64,000 bases of DNA from Isoetes taiwanensis (GCA_021234155.1 JAJEKV010000052.1:5127606-5191605); one strand, 5' to 3'. Numbered from the stretch's first letter, positions 12,549-24,860 are shown. The notes: generated from the sequence alone by a model not told the origin. A program made the numbers and translations.

Positions 12549-13018
12549 AAATGCCACTAGGCAAAGGAGGATCTGGTATGGTTTATGAAGAAGTGCTAAA
12601 TGATAGACGAGTGATGGTTGTAAAAAAGTCTACAAATCTAGAAAGTTCCAAGTTTTTCGACCAAGAACTGAGGCTCTTAGCATGGCTGAATTAAGCTTAT
12701 CCAGTCTTGATTGGATTCTGCAAGCAAGATTACTTTTTGAGTTCATGGAGAATGGTTAGCTTATCTATGAATGTGGGCATTCAGCTATGGAGAACGAGAG
12801 TCAAGATAGTAGAACACAGGCTAGAATATTGGCATGCTTGTGCTAGTCCTCCTATCATACACAGAGATGTGAAGCTTGAAAACATACTGCTGGACAAGGA
12901 AATGAATGCACTGAAGACTGATGTCTATAGCCTTGGAAATATCACACTGAAGAGTGATGTGTATATGTTTTGGAAAATCTTTGAGAAGAATCGATTCATC
13001 AACGGAGCACCTAACTAG
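12549..13018 (+). pseudogene. Receptor-like kinase pseudogene (wall-associated-kinase-like kinase domain)
   Basis: Two separate reading frames together cover pieces of a Ser/Thr kinase domain. The first (12549-12701) carries the glycine-rich loop GKGGSGMVYEEVL and the ATP-lysine region VMVVKKSTNLESSKFF, then stops. The second (from 12707, different frame) carries SPPIIHRDVKLENILLDKEM, with the catalytic-loop Asp at 12866-12868, and then ITLKSDVY, the expected post-activation-loop motif. The DFG motif and most of the activation loop are missing: the sequence jumps from the catalytic loop to KTDVYSLGN. The pattern resembles wall-associated kinase and WAK-like kinases of plants. Frameshift, stops and internal loss mean no active kinase. 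No extracellular or membrane segment is seen nearby. Confidence 0.8.
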
Positions 13019-13892
13019 CTTTAGCCCTAAAAGCAGCTTTATAGCTCGGAGATGATATTCACTATTGCCCATGCCTTTCATAATACAAGTCATAAACAGA
13101 AACCAGTCTAGATGATCTATGTCTGCAATTTAAAGAAAAAAACAAATAAAAGATTAGAGGCAGCAATGTGATTTTTATCCATTAAGATATTCTTTTGAAT
13201 GTGAATGTCAACTAGCCATCATATGATTAACTAGCTTCCTTGGACGAATGCTAGCAACCTGGTCCAAGGCCCCTTTTCTTCATCTTTTAAAGGAAATTAA
13301 ATTAACTGCATGTTGAGACAATGACAAATGTGCTGTTGATTCCTTTTCCCCAACAGCGTTCAAATGGCTCTCTAATACGCCAGTAAGAATTTGAAAAATC
13401 GAAAGCAAACACAAAGGATACCGGACCTTTAGCCAATCATCTCATAGTGCATGTTAAATGTAAAACAGGAAAACATTGTTTTTATTCATAAAGCACAATT
13501 TACATAACTCAAGTTTTCTATAGAGTTCAATAATAGGGAATAATTTCCTGCAAATGTCATAGATTAACATGTAAATCAAGTCTTTTAAACAGGCCATCCA
13601 ATATATGTCCAAACCTTTTTAAATAGTTAACCAGCAAATTCAAAGTATCATCCCAGCTCCAATGGCCAGTATTGAAGCAAGATAAGTGGAAGAGAGTGCA
13701 ACTTTACTAGTACTACTAATATATGATGTGGAGGAAGATGTGTCAAGAGAGAGCGATCCTTGGGAATTGAGGACCAATTTGAGATTGCTCCAAGATGTAT
13801 CTCATGCGCTAATGTAATAACTCACAGCGGCTGAAGTCCTCGAAACTGAAATGACATGGTAGAATCTAGAGCGAAGCTCTCAAGCATTATTA
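13019..13892. other. Unassigned sequence between kinase remnant and proline-rich ORF
   Basis: No coding signal or repeat recognised. The last part, about 13660-13890, would be the 3' flank of the minus-strand proline-rich gene, but I cannot place a poly(A) signal with confidence. Confidence 0.3.
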
Positions 13893-14688
13893 TCAACGCC
13901 CGTGAGTCATTTTCAGAGGACCCCAAGTGGAGATGACAGTGGAGGTGACAGTGTCATACACTTGGAGGATGCATTGGAATGATGAAGAGATGGACAAATA
14001 TGCAGTATATTTGGTGTAGCTGTAGGAGTACTGGTAGGATACAAGGGTGTATGTCTGAGGGAAGGTTTTGAATTTGCTGGGATAAAGGGAACCAAAGTTA
14101 AGAGAAGAAGAAGCAGGAGGGGGAGGGGGAGGAGGAGAAATACCCAGATATGGAGTTGGAGGAGATTTGCTGTTTAGATATGGAGGTGGAGGAGATGGAT
14201 CTAGAGATGGATTTTGAGGTGGAGGAGGAGGAGGAGTTGCTCCACTCAAAGTCAAAGAGAGATGTCCATATGTATCAAGCCACAACGCCAGTTGATCCAA
14301 GTGTGATTTTGATCTCAAGATTGATTCCAGAATCAAGATGCTGCAGGTTCGCTCTCTCGCACGACATAGGGTAGCGATCACTCGTTCACGAGCTCGCATA
14401 CATTTTGGGTAGAATAATCCCCTGAGTTCATTTGAAGAGAAGTCCATCTAGTTGTGATGACACGAGTCAGTCACATATTTCCGTGAGTGCGAGGAAGCTG
14501 GAAGATATACGATGAAGAATATAGGTGTTAATCCCTCCCATTATTCTGTAGTATTGAGGAAATGCTGCATTACTCTGTGGCGAGAAGGAGCCAAAGGTAT
14601 ATGTCATAGTGCAATCAACAAAGGTGTGGAGATGGAAGATGAAGAAGAAGATGAGAAAGCTAGAGAAGAAAATTTTTAGTTTGGCCAT
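13893..14688 (-). CDS. Possible secreted proline-rich (extensin-like) protein, gene or fragment
   Basis: Read on the minus strand. A 73-codon frame starts at 14688 with a good signal-peptide shape: MAKLKIFFSS, a hydrophobic FLIFFFIF core, then VDC. It ends at 14467. A second frame, 14447-13893 (184 codons), contains proline clusters at about 14243-14105: ATPPPPPPQNP, SPPPPYLNS and ISPPPPPPPASSS. This SPPPP plus tyrosine pattern is typical of extensins. The C-terminal part is rich in Ser and Tyr (YQYSYSYTKY). Joining the two frames needs an intron or a frameshift. An acceptor-like CTGCAG sits at 14350-14345, but it would not obviously keep the second frame open. So this is either a small two-exon wall-protein gene or a recently broken one. 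No other member lies nearby. Confidence 0.35.
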
Positions 14689-14731
14689 GGATAACCAATA
14701 ATTCTAGATACTCCCCACCTTTGAGATCCCC

Positions 14732-14741
14732 TTTAAATATA
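14732..14741 (-). promoter_or_regulatory. TATA-like box upstream of the proline-rich ORF
   Basis: The minus strand reads TATATTTAAA about 45-50 bases before the ATG at 14688. The spacing would put transcription start only about 15-20 bases before the ATG, giving a short leader. It supports a real promoter but AT-rich sequence makes chance TATA boxes common. Confidence 0.3.
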
Positions 14742-14902
14742 AGCCGCGATTCCATTCGAAGATTCCACTGAACAGCATCGACATATTTAGCACGCATTCC
14801 GCCAATAAATATATATTCAGAATGCCGTAAATGGAATGTCAATGGCTTTGTTTGCTCCTCCATCACCAGGATGAGTATGTAACTGCTGTGTTTCAAATCC
14901 AT

Positions 14903-17500
14903 CTAAATTGTACTTACATCATGACAGACTTGCAGGTTGACGTGCTACTTACCTATGTTAGCAATAATTCAGATATAACTTAACATTCCAGAGGCAGAGA
15001 AAAGTTTATCGGGCTTTCGCTGGAACGCCGCATCGCTAAGCATACGAGGCGCATGCTGACAACGCAGAAAGCCCAAGAAAAGGGCTTTACCTTCACGAAG
15101 AGACTACCGGGCCCAATCCAAATTCGCGCTAATGCGGTCATGCCCAAAAAGAATGCGTAAAAAACAATCAGGTAAAACGTGCGTAACTACCGTAAAATGG
15201 CACGCGCAGAAATGGCGTAATGTGCAAGAAAGTTTTGCACGGTTCCAGTTTGAAACACGTGTCAATGTGAAGATTGGATGAGATCTACTGATTAGTCTGC
15301 TCGCCCTTTACGCGGCCGCATGTAGTTTTGAATAGAAAATAATGCATGATCAACAAACAAAAAATGAAAAACCTTGCCGCCAAATAATAAACTATTAAAA
15401 TGCACTCCCTTTTATAATAGACCACAGTAAGCTCACGCGATAAAGGTTTGCCTTCATGCACGAAGCTGTAGGGTATGTACCGTCCAAATAAATGGCAGTA
15501 TATGCCAAAACCACCTATTATGTCGTACATCAAACCTCGATTGTCGAGACCTCATGTAGCCGGCATATACACCGTCCAAGCAAAAGATATATTTAAACTA
15601 ATTCTCCAAAATTTCTAGGTAACTCTAACGCAAAAGTATCCCATCATCTTTTATGGAAGGAGTAATTTGATGATTTCACCGCGAAATCTTTCGTGATGAC
15701 CCGCGTCACGAACGGCTCGGCTCTCGAAAGTATGCCGCTTAGGTCACCGAAAATTTCCTTCAGAATTGGATGATACCAAATTCCTCCGATGGAAATTTTG
15801 ATCCAAATTTCAAATTTTACCGCTTCGAGGAGATCTTTGCGTATGTACATGCTTTTGCTCTTAGTTTTGATTTTCCGTGTTCATCATTGATTTTTGTCTC
15901 AAATGGATCTTGCCGCAGCCTGTGATTCGCCCAAAACTTCACAACTGGGTGGCATCAAGAAAAAAAGCACTAAACAAAAGAATAACGAAGTCACGCGCTA
16001 AAATTGATAATCGGTATGTAAATCACCGTCCTGGACGGGCCGCTTAAAGTGCTTTAAACGCACGCATTTTTTCAATAAGTATTTAACGCAAGGCTTATTT
16101 GTATGTAAGACCTCGATGAAATATTTTTGGTTGACCCGCCAATAATTCTTCACGAAGTGACTCTAAATTTGATCTCCTATCATCGCTTTTTGCATCTCCA
16201 CCTAATGGAAGCACGCATTTAGATTTCATGTGAAGCCGCTTTGTAGATATGCTTTTCCCTTATAGATACCAAATTCCGCTTTTTTAGTCAAGTTTTCACT
16301 ATCAATCCTCTATGGAATGATCCTCAAACTTGGACCTCCAAAGACGCTTTTGCATCACGAATCCAATGGAATAGACGCCATCAAATCTGTGTATTGTAAT
16401 TTGTAAGATATTAGGCTTTACTGCGAAAAAATATCGAAATCGTTTTTTGGCCTCTTGTGCAAAATATCTAATGGATTTACTCGAATTTTCGCGGTCTCAG
16501 ATCGCTTTGTAACAGCGAATCCATATGGAACCGATTTCTGGCAATCTATTTTCGGCCGTAAGTAGTCATGCAGGATATCGGGCTTCTACTCTACGGCAAC
16601 CTTGATCGAATTTTTCATGATTGTGCTCCAAAATATGCAGAAGCCGCACTCATAAGGATTCTAGCTCTTTGGATGCCGATTCCAATGAGCCATAGCTTGT
16701 CAGATTCGTGCGAAGTAGGATCAAACGCCACAAAACGAGTGCTTCACAATAAGCACGAAGATCGCCCATATCAAGAAATTTTAGCCGTTGATTGATTTTG
16801 ATCATCCTACCAGTCCGTGTCTTCTCATAGTATCTACTTTCTATTTTACTTGCTTAATATGTGCTTCGGCCAAAAAATTGTAATTCCCACCGCTTATGGT
16901 ACCCTCATCTTCATATATGGCCGTTGTTTCCGTTATTATGCCGCTTGTCTTGTCAGACTATTTTGTTTATGCCCTCACTGAAAATAATTAGAAAAGCCGA
17001 TCGTGACTCACAGCATGTTCCGTGACAGATCTTGGCCTAGTACTGTCACAGAAATACAGACTGCATTTGAAGAAGTGATCGCTGGAGTGGAGAAGCTTGG
17101 GTTTGTTTAAACACAGAGGAGGCACTTCACCAAGAATGTCAATTTAACAACAAATTGCAGTTTTCAGCCTTTTAAAATTTTGCTAAATAAGGGCGAAATT
17201 TGAAGGTGGTCCAAATTTCGTCTATTCTATTTCCATAAGTCGTCGTGCAAAATCTTATCTTACCATAACACATGTAATGCTTTTGTACAGATAGCAATTA
17301 ATGGAATATTCTAGTATTGCTTTGCATAAATAGAGGAATCGTCATTGGACATTGGGTCTTTCCAACTTTCATGTGTAGAATAATTAACCTTTGACAAATA
17401 TGTCCTAACCATAATCGATGTAGAAAATATGCTGTCCATAAACTCATGCATTTGAAACTTTGGTGTTTATAGGTTTTTTAGCACACCAGCCCTACTGGGC
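14903..17500. other. Unassigned sequence
   Basis: No domain is recognised on either strand. The minus frame 15850-15644 and plus frame 16568-16795 have no known motif. The region has many short CG-containing words (ccgc, cgct) in an AT-rich background, unlike 7.9-14 kb, which hints at a different origin such as an old transposable element, but no terminal repeats were found. Confidence 0.3.
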
Positions 17501-19170
17501 CTACAGCCTTTCCTCAAATTCTAGCCTATCCACGTGTAATTTCTACTTCATCAAAATCTGATGTGCCTTATTTTCCACCATCAGATCTCTGCTTTTACAA
17601 ATCTATGGGCAGGGAAATTAGAAAAGGGCAAAAAAAACACGGAGATAGAATGAGTCGCCGATCCCTCTCCGAATTCCCTAATTGCTTTCTCCTTCTTTCC
17701 ATTTCTTCCCTGCCTCCCGTTCCTGCTTCACAGGCACCAACTGCTCTTCCCTTAGCGCCATTCTTCCAGTTATTCCGCATCTCTGTGCCATCTCTATCTT
17801 GTGTGCACCTTTCTTACTCTCGTTCTATTGCACTTAGATTAGGGAAGGTTTTGTATTTTCTTATTTTTGGCCTCCTCTTTGCGCTGCCGTTTTTCTATAT
17901 TGGATTTTGCCTCTTCGATTTCTGAGCAGTATGAGTAGAATGCTTCATTTCTTGCTATGCAGACTGGCCAAGGATTTGTTAACTATTTTTTTTAGGAATG
18001 TGTTTGATCGGCCTCAGCCAACTTGGCTTCCCATGGTCGGCGGCTGTGTTTTGGCCGACCTTTGAAGGTCTAAATTTAGGGTTCATGGTCGAGCTTGCAT
18101 TTTGATTGGTCTGAGATTAATCCTGCCATGGCCGGCTTACAGAATTTCTATTCTGACCTGCAAGCACCTAGCACCATTATTAACATTCATGCTGTCCGGG
18201 TTGTTGAAGAGCAGGGCTTCCAGCATCTCTAGGATGCTCGCCTTCTTCTAAGTTTATAAAGCTGGGTATTCACTTCTTCTCCTGGTAAGCATCGATATGT
18301 ATTTGATTGACACATCCTGACCATTTTCATGATCTTGGATAGCCAGATCTTCACTTCTTTAGCTCCATTGCATGTCAGAAAACATAAAATCTGTTGCCCT
18401 GGAACTTCAGCAGTTGCAATTAGAATGGAAGCTAAAAGCTGGTTCTCATTACATTCATACTTATTTAAAAGTGTATGATCAGGGTCAAAAGGATCTGAAA
18501 AACAATGTTAAACCTTCTTTTGAAATACATGTTGAGAATCAGAGAAGCAGCCTGCAATTCGAGCACCATGTTTCTTGTATTATGTCGGAATTCATATTCC
18601 GAGTTTTTTTGTGACAGAAATTTTTGTGGTGCTTAGCCCTCAAGCACAGCATGTGCTAGCACAACAAGATCAATCATGTTTTCTTTTCTTGGTTTGCAGT
18701 AGTTTTCATGTTCAACAATACAGGATCTTTTGCGGTGACTCAGACAAGTTTCGCACTCAGAACATGTCAAGTCCTGCTCTGACGGCTTGGCCTTATCTTC
18801 CTCATGGGTGGGTAATACTATATTTCCCCTTTGTCTTAGATTTCCATTTTCTTTCTTCATCATTCTTCAGCTGCTGATACCAGACTTGCATATCACTACC
18901 TTCTCCATCACCCTTACAAGTTTTATCCTCACCTTTTCCCACATGCTCAAACAATCCGCGATTAAGTGTGCTTCAATGGCCTTCAGACGTTCTGCTTACT
19001 AATGTTTCAATGGAATTCTTCTGCTTTGGAAGGTTTAAGTGCTATAAATAAGCTAGCAATAGAAATTTTTGAATCAATTACAACTCGAAGTGCCGGCTCC
19101 GATGTTGTAAATATTTGGCAGCTCTCTCCATCTATTCTGGTAGTATACATAGTAATGATGTGAGTGATAT
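17501..19170 (+). other. Possible start or fragments of a host gene, not identified
   Basis: At 17640-17800 there is a pyrimidine-rich stretch (tctccttctttccatttcttccc) like many plant 5' leaders. Further on are two short frames with fairly normal codon content: 18372-18600 (includes SVALELQQLQLEWKLKAG) and about 18999-19160 (includes WNSSALEGLSAINKLAIEIF). The second is followed by gtag-type sequence that could be an exon edge. I recognise neither peptide, and could not build a convincing exon chain. They may be chance frames. Confidence 0.2.
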
Positions 19171-20770
19171 CTCATGTTCAATTCTTATCATGTATCATAT
19201 GATGCAAAGACTAAAAAAAGCAGATTCATTTAATCCAGGTACATATCAGTCTATCCTGTTTATTTGAAAAGAAACAACTACAGTGATCTCAAATGCCAGC
19301 AGCTACAAACAGATCTTAAAGCGGTCAAGGAAAGGGTAACTGCCCAAAAAACCCATCATTAGGCAAAGCAATCACATTAGAGACCAACTCAAACCTCGAA
19401 AGATGCCACCTACCTTATAAAGCCCACGAAGACTTCTAAAACGAGCACTACTAGCTAGTTCATAAGGATCATGCGGGTCACACAAAGAATCATGAAAAAA
19501 TTGCTTGCTTGCACAATCAACTAACAGTACGCTTTGACTTATGGAGAGGAATTGACTTGTCATTATTTTTGTTGCTAACTATTGTGGAACAATTTCCTTT
19601 TTTTGCCCCAAACCACATCCTTGCTCTACCCCAAGCCAGATCCTTGCTCTGCTACCTCCTTGCTGTGTCAAAATCATATGCATATTTCAAAGTTTCATTT
19701 AATTAGACTAAACTAATCACAAAACTTTAGTTCCTTCTATATAATGGCTCTCTCCTTGTGAATGCTGTTATTTTTTTAGTGAACCTTTTGTGCTTGCTTA
19801 GTGTTGCCCTAATCGTTGTGCCTATGAACCTAGACCTCACTCACCATTATCTACTCCGTTTATGCTAACCTTTGTGTCAGATGATTGGTTGTGCTGATAC
19901 TACTGAGGTCTTTGGAATTTGAGATGCATATGTCCTATTTTTAAAACTCCACTTTCTTATATTTACTTACCCCTTATCTTTTGTTCCCTTCTTACTTAGA
20001 TGTCATTTTTACCTTTCATGCCCATGGATTTGACCTTGCTCAATATCACCCCTATCTTTTTACCTAAACCTTTGAGCGTTTCTATTCAATTTTCCTTTTT
20101 AAGCTTGCTTGCCCTCTTATTTTTATTTTTATGTTCCTTGCTTACCCACCCTAATCTTTGCGCCTATAGAATTCGGAACTCACTCACTATTGCCTACTCC
20201 TTTAGCACCATTGTACTGATAGACTCAAAGTTCTTTGAATATTGTCTCAAGTGATTTGCAATTTGTAATCATATGAAAGGAAGTATGCACCACATGTGGC
20301 ATTGAGATGGTTTAGACTTCAGTTGCAATGAAGTTCTTAGCCCCTTCACCTTTCCTTGTTTGCATTTCGCATTAGCAATTTTGTTCTAATTATTTTCTTT
20401 GATTTCAACTCTATAGAGGGAAGCCTAATGCTACTCTAGGTGTTTATGGAGCTTCATTTACCTTATTATTTTGAGGTATATTAGCGTTAGTAACTTTTCA
20501 TTTTTTACATGTTACTTGTCCTTGAACCTTGATTAAGGTTAATACTTTAACTGATCCTTGAGATTCTCTAGAAGATTATATCGAACATGTCTTGCCATGT
20601 TAATCCTTATTCCACACTCTTATGCGCCTGCATTTGGGATGTCTTGTGTGTGTCTTACGTTTGTCATTTCGATCCAATCAAAGGAGTAGACATTTACCTT
20701 ATTATATACCAAGTCTAAATACCTAACCAATTTGACCTTGCCAAAGCCTTCTGGTGTGCCTTTTGCTAGT
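19171..20770. other. Unassigned AT-rich sequence
   Basis: Pyrimidine-rich patches (for example 19980-20160) but no domain, RNA gene or clear repeat. It is bounded on the right by the LINE 3' end at 20771. Confidence 0.3.
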
Positions 20771-22060
20771 TTTTTTTTTTTTTGAGGGTAAGAATATGTA
20801 TTAATATATAAAAATTACATAAGATATCCCCAAATGGGATTGATGGAAATAATTATCCTGGCAGATACATAACTCGCAAGTGCCAAGGCTTGTACTAAGG
20901 CGCCACTCCAATCTTCTACACATTTGGATTACTATGGGAAACCATCTTCATCGGGGCTTAGATACTATATGGAGTTAGCAGCCAATTCCAGAAGCAACAG
21001 AACTTGGGAAGCCCATCTACTTGGGGCGAGATCCACCATCCAACATCCCTATACTTGCGTTATTGATTGGTCATAAGCCATGCGCACCTTTGTTTAAAAT
21101 CCGGATCGATTACATTTAAAAAATGGTAGAATCCTTATATTTGCCAATTCAAGTTCTTATTTGTAGTTGCGGCCAAACTTCCTATGGTGAGCCAAGGCCA
21201 TGAGGGCTACCTCCATGTTGAAGCTATTACGAATCCTTGTGTAGGCGGTCGGTCCTCAAGAGCTACACCATGATTGTTTCCAAATACACCACAATGATAT
21301 ATTGGTTAAAGTGAGCTGGATAAGCACGTGCACCTAAAGCTGGCTAGAATGGCAGCCATGCCCCAAGTGACATCATGGCAATAATTGGACAAACCCACCT
21401 CCAAAAAGTCTCTATGATGGGACAAAGTGATCCATTGTCTCGTGCTCCACAGCCCTAGAGGCGAGATCATGTTGGGAACAACACCCTTGTTCAACAACCA
21501 TGTCATAGTGTATACTCCTTCTTGTAGGCTGATCCAGCAGAATTGAATCTTTTGGAACATGAGGGCGGTCTTAGTCAATGGGCCATGGTTTTACGCTTGA
21601 TCCTGATCCCAACACAATACTACTTGACCTTTAATGGGGATTGGCGGCATTGTAATCCATACAATTTTGACTTTATATTACGCCTCATCCCCACACAACC
21701 ACCTATCCTCTTCCCCTACAATGCCGGAGAGCAGATCTTGCGGCATTCACCATAATCTTCCTAAAGACCTTCCTATCACCTTCCTTAACTTTTTGGAACG
21801 AGGCTGTCTTGTCCAAATGAAATCCATCTATCATTTTCCCACAAGCGCTAACCCAGTTGAATTCACACAGCAACACGCCATTTGCAGTAAACACTCGAGG
21901 GTGTACAAGTGCAAGAGGGAGCGCATCCCTCTCCCAAATCCTAGTATACTCAGCCCCCTGCCTCCCAATGAGCATTTGCTATACTGAAGAGATTCTGCAC
22001 ATCCTGCCAAGCTTCTAATATTTTCCTCATTACTGGGGAAGTACCTCGACCCATCCAGGT
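20771..22060 (-). mobile_element. LINE retrotransposon 3' half, minus strand, decayed
   Basis: The poly-A tail appears as poly-T at 20771-20783, marking the 3' end. Reading the minus strand from 22060 downward: TWMGRGTSPVMRKILEAWQD, then a region with YTRIWERDALPLAL (frame 21975-21703), then a frame at 21578-21306 with KIQFCWISLQEGVYTMTWLL and NKGVVPNMISPLG. The last one fits the zf-RVT-like region found after the reverse transcriptase in plant L1 LINEs. In intact members it carries Cys and His that are largely lost here. The reverse transcriptase itself is not present, so this is a 5'-truncated copy, as is usual for LINE insertions. Confidence 0.7.
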
Positions 22061-23199
22061 TTTCAATAATGGTTTATGGTTTTGAATAATGTTATCATCC
22101 AGAAATCTTAATTAGTTACACGTTGATCCTCTAGTGGGAGGCATTTCCACATTTTTAAAGCATCATATAGAATAATTTGCTTGCAGCGTTCCCATGTTAA
22201 TTTGCAATGTATAAGCTCTCAAAGCTTTAATTTTTTTCTGTCAACAAAATACATGCAGCTGACCATTAGAAGAATGGTCAAAATGGTTCGACAAGAATGA
22301 AGTGCCTGTATCCTGAATTCTAGACCAACGGTTAGGATCGCACTCCAAAGGATGAGATCGCACCATGCACATGTATCACAAGACATCTAAAATTAAAATA
22401 TTACATGGTATGGCTATCTAAACATATGTAATTTACATTGTCATTTTTCTTTTTTCTTGTTTCGTGTTCTCTGCTGCAATCTAAATTCTTTTCTTATAGA
22501 CTAGCATTATTTTTTATAGCGACCATCGTAAGGCTTTGTATGTAGGGCGATGCTTTATGTGTAAATTAATAGGCAAATCAGGCATAGCCATCAATCAATA
22601 GAACTCTGCCAGACCTTTGAAGGGTGGCAGATTCTATTTTGTTTCCTCCCAAGGCTATATTATGGTGCAGCATATATTAGGTCTGCGTAGATGCATTGGA
22701 ACAATGCCCATACCTTCTAATCCGCGAAAGGCTTGTCGGAGGACCGCATACTTATACACTTCCATTACGCACAAAAAGCAAGAAGCAATTATTTTTCTCG
22801 GCTGAGGTCACACTTTAAGTCCCGCGATAGAAGAAGCGCCCGCAGAAGTGAAAAACTTTTTGAGCTTTGGCATGGCCATGGTACGTATATGTTGAATTAC
22901 TGCGGGTAGGGCAAGTACTTGTTACATTTCAGTCTATTTTTTCTAGAAGCTGATTTCCGTTTCCGCGAGCAGGGACAAGCAAAATTATTTAACTTGAAAT
23001 TCTTCTTTTTATAATCTTTGCTGTGAATCTTGTTAATAATGTTTTAGCTATGCTCCATTAAGTGTTTTAATCAAGTTCAATTATTCGTTGCCTTATCTAG
23101 GATTTTTAATTAAGTTCCCAAGTTTATACAGCTAGTCAATGGATTCATTTGGCTTACAAATATTACATTAAGATGTGGTAGTAGGTGAATTTATTGTCA
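22061..23199. other. Unassigned sequence
   Basis: No gene, RNA or repeat recognised between the LINE and the minisatellite. Confidence 0.3.
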
Positions 23200-23830
23200 C
23201 TAAAATAATATATGTCCAAAAGCGTGCAAAAGTGACAACAAAATGATAAAAATAATTGCGAGAGCCAGTAATAAATGTGACAATAGAGTGATGCAATAGT
23301 GATAAAAGAATGACGTAAGTGTGACTATAATGTGACAATAGAATGATATAGTTTTGACAAAACCATGTGTCAAAAATGTGACAATAAATTGACTTAATAC
23401 TGACATGAGTGATGACAAACAAATGATATAAGTCTGACTACAATGTGGCAACAAATGATACAACTATGACAATAGGCTGACAAAGTTTTGACGAAACCAA
23501 GTGCCAAAAATGTGTCAATAAACTGGCTTTAGAATGACAAAAGTAGTGACAAAGAAGGCCAGTATAAATTTGGTAGTAGTGTGACAGCAAATGTCATAAC
23601 TTTGTGTGAATGGAGAAAAGTAACAAAATATATCAATAGTGTGCCAATAGAATGCCTCAAATGTGATAAAAGGGAGAGAATAAGGTGACAAAAAAATTGA
23701 ATATAAGTGATAATAAGTTGGCATCAAAGTGTCAATACGATGACAATAAAATAACAATAAACAGATCTTGAAGTGATAATAGGATGACAAATAAGTGCCA
23801 ATAAACTAACTTTAAAGTGACAAGCTGATA
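23200..23830. repeat. Minisatellite of about 11-bp period built on TGACAA / TGATA words
   Basis: About 600 bases are made of the words gtgacaata, atgataaaa, ttgacaaaa and variants recurring about every 11 bases on the plus strand. There is a higher-order period: the block starting at 23351 (gttttgacaaaaccatgtg) recurs at 23485 (gttttgacgaaaccaagtg) with matching neighbours for over 40 bases, an offset of 134 bases or about twelve 11-bp units. It lies immediately 3' of the CACTA-type ORF on the minus strand. Arrays of short motifs in the subterminal region are a known feature of CACTA elements, where transposase binds, so I infer it is that element's 3' subterminal array. The run at 23641-23830 is more degenerate. 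Confidence 0.85.
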
Positions 23831-23858
23831 AAAAATTATTCGAGAAATCAAGATATCA

Positions 23859-24060
23859 TCAATCATCTTCTTGATCATCGTTACTAGGCTCTAATGTAGT
23901 AGTATCAATTAGACGTATGCGCCTGAGTACAACATGGACTACAATCCACCATATTGGGTTAACAGGGTTTTCAAAAAAGAAAACTTGCTCAACTTGTTTA
24001 GGGTAAACAAATGGTTCATTCATCTCTCCAAGAACCTGTGTTGAATCAATCTAGTAGAAA
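23859..24060 (-). pseudogene. CACTA (En/Spm) transposon ORF, C-terminal DUF4216-like end
   Basis: From 24050 down, the minus strand reads IDSTQVLGEMNEPFVYPKQV, then EQVFFFENPVNPIWWIVVHV, then a short acidic tail ending SNDDQEDD and a stop at 23861-23859. The pattern of EPFV, EQVFF and a following W-rich VV matches the DUF4216 domain near the C-terminus of CACTA transposase-type polyproteins of plants. An in-frame TAG sits just upstream of IDSTQ, so the reading frame is broken. The stop is followed within 30 bases by the minisatellite, the expected order of ORF end and 3' subterminal repeats. Confidence 0.7.
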
Positions 24061-24860
24061 CACGAGAAGGATGTAATCTCATGATGCGATTTACGCCTCT
24101 ATAAAATAACTTTTGAACCATTTTGCCCTCAAGGCGGTTCACGGGGGAAGTGAATGGAAGTCAACATCAATAATATAGGTAATTTGCCCAACATAATGGA
24201 GTCATCGATAATAGGGTGTCGATCCGTTAGTAGCTTGACTTTTTGTTAAAATTGAGAAGCAATTTCACAGTCGTATGTCAAACAACGTTTGTCGACCTCT
24301 ATGGTTTCCATAAGCCCATGTTGCATTGTGAAAATGAGTCTGCATTTTAGAAGGATACGAGAAATGAATCATATGTATGTAATACACATTGACAATAAAT
24401 AAAAAATTACCTTTTTAACACATCCAAGTGCAATGTTGAAGTCCTCTCTATTATCTCGTGCATCTTCCATTGATTCAAGCAACCAATCACGAGTCATATC
24501 CTCAGGCAAATCTTCCAAAGACTGGATATAGAAATACATTTTGGCCATGATGTATACTATTATGTGCAAATTCTCTTCTGGCTGCCTCTCTTTCTTGTTT
24601 AGCACGTTTATACCTCTCCCTCCACATTTCAAGACTTTCAGTATTACGTATTACAAACTTAGTTATTTCTTCAAACATTTCTCATTCAATTTGCGCTGCA
24701 CTCCATGACCTTGTAAGACTTCTTCTGCTATTTCCGTATCCTCCTCGCCATTCCAAACCTTTGGGGCATCTTTGTGCATGTTTTCATATTGATAATTCTA
24801 GGTCTTAGAAGCATGACATTTTTGTTTTGTGCCGCACATGCATCCTTGTATGAATGCAGG
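24061..24860 (-). mobile_element. Upstream part of the same CACTA-type element (degenerate)
   Basis: Continuing on the minus strand there are more coding-like fragments. A frame at 24632-24369 includes MYFYIQSLEDLPEDMTRDWL and RDNREDFNIALGCV. Near 24790-24700 the reading is close to YENMHKDAPKVWNG. I do not see the transposase catalytic region. The link to the DUF4216 piece is by strand and proximity only. No CACTA terminal inverted repeat was found at either side. Confidence 0.35.

Noticed and set aside
15000..15100. Inverted words gggctttcgctg and cgcagaaagccc as a MITE
   Set aside because: The arms pair imperfectly, are short, and no target-site duplication is visible.
23159..23200. CACTA terminal inverted repeat at the outer end of the minisatellite
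   Set aside because: The nearest sequence is gtggtagtag; it does not give CACTA in the correct orientation and no partner was found.
23200..23830. CRISPR array
   Set aside because: Units are about 11 bases without unique spacers, and the context is a plant transposon.
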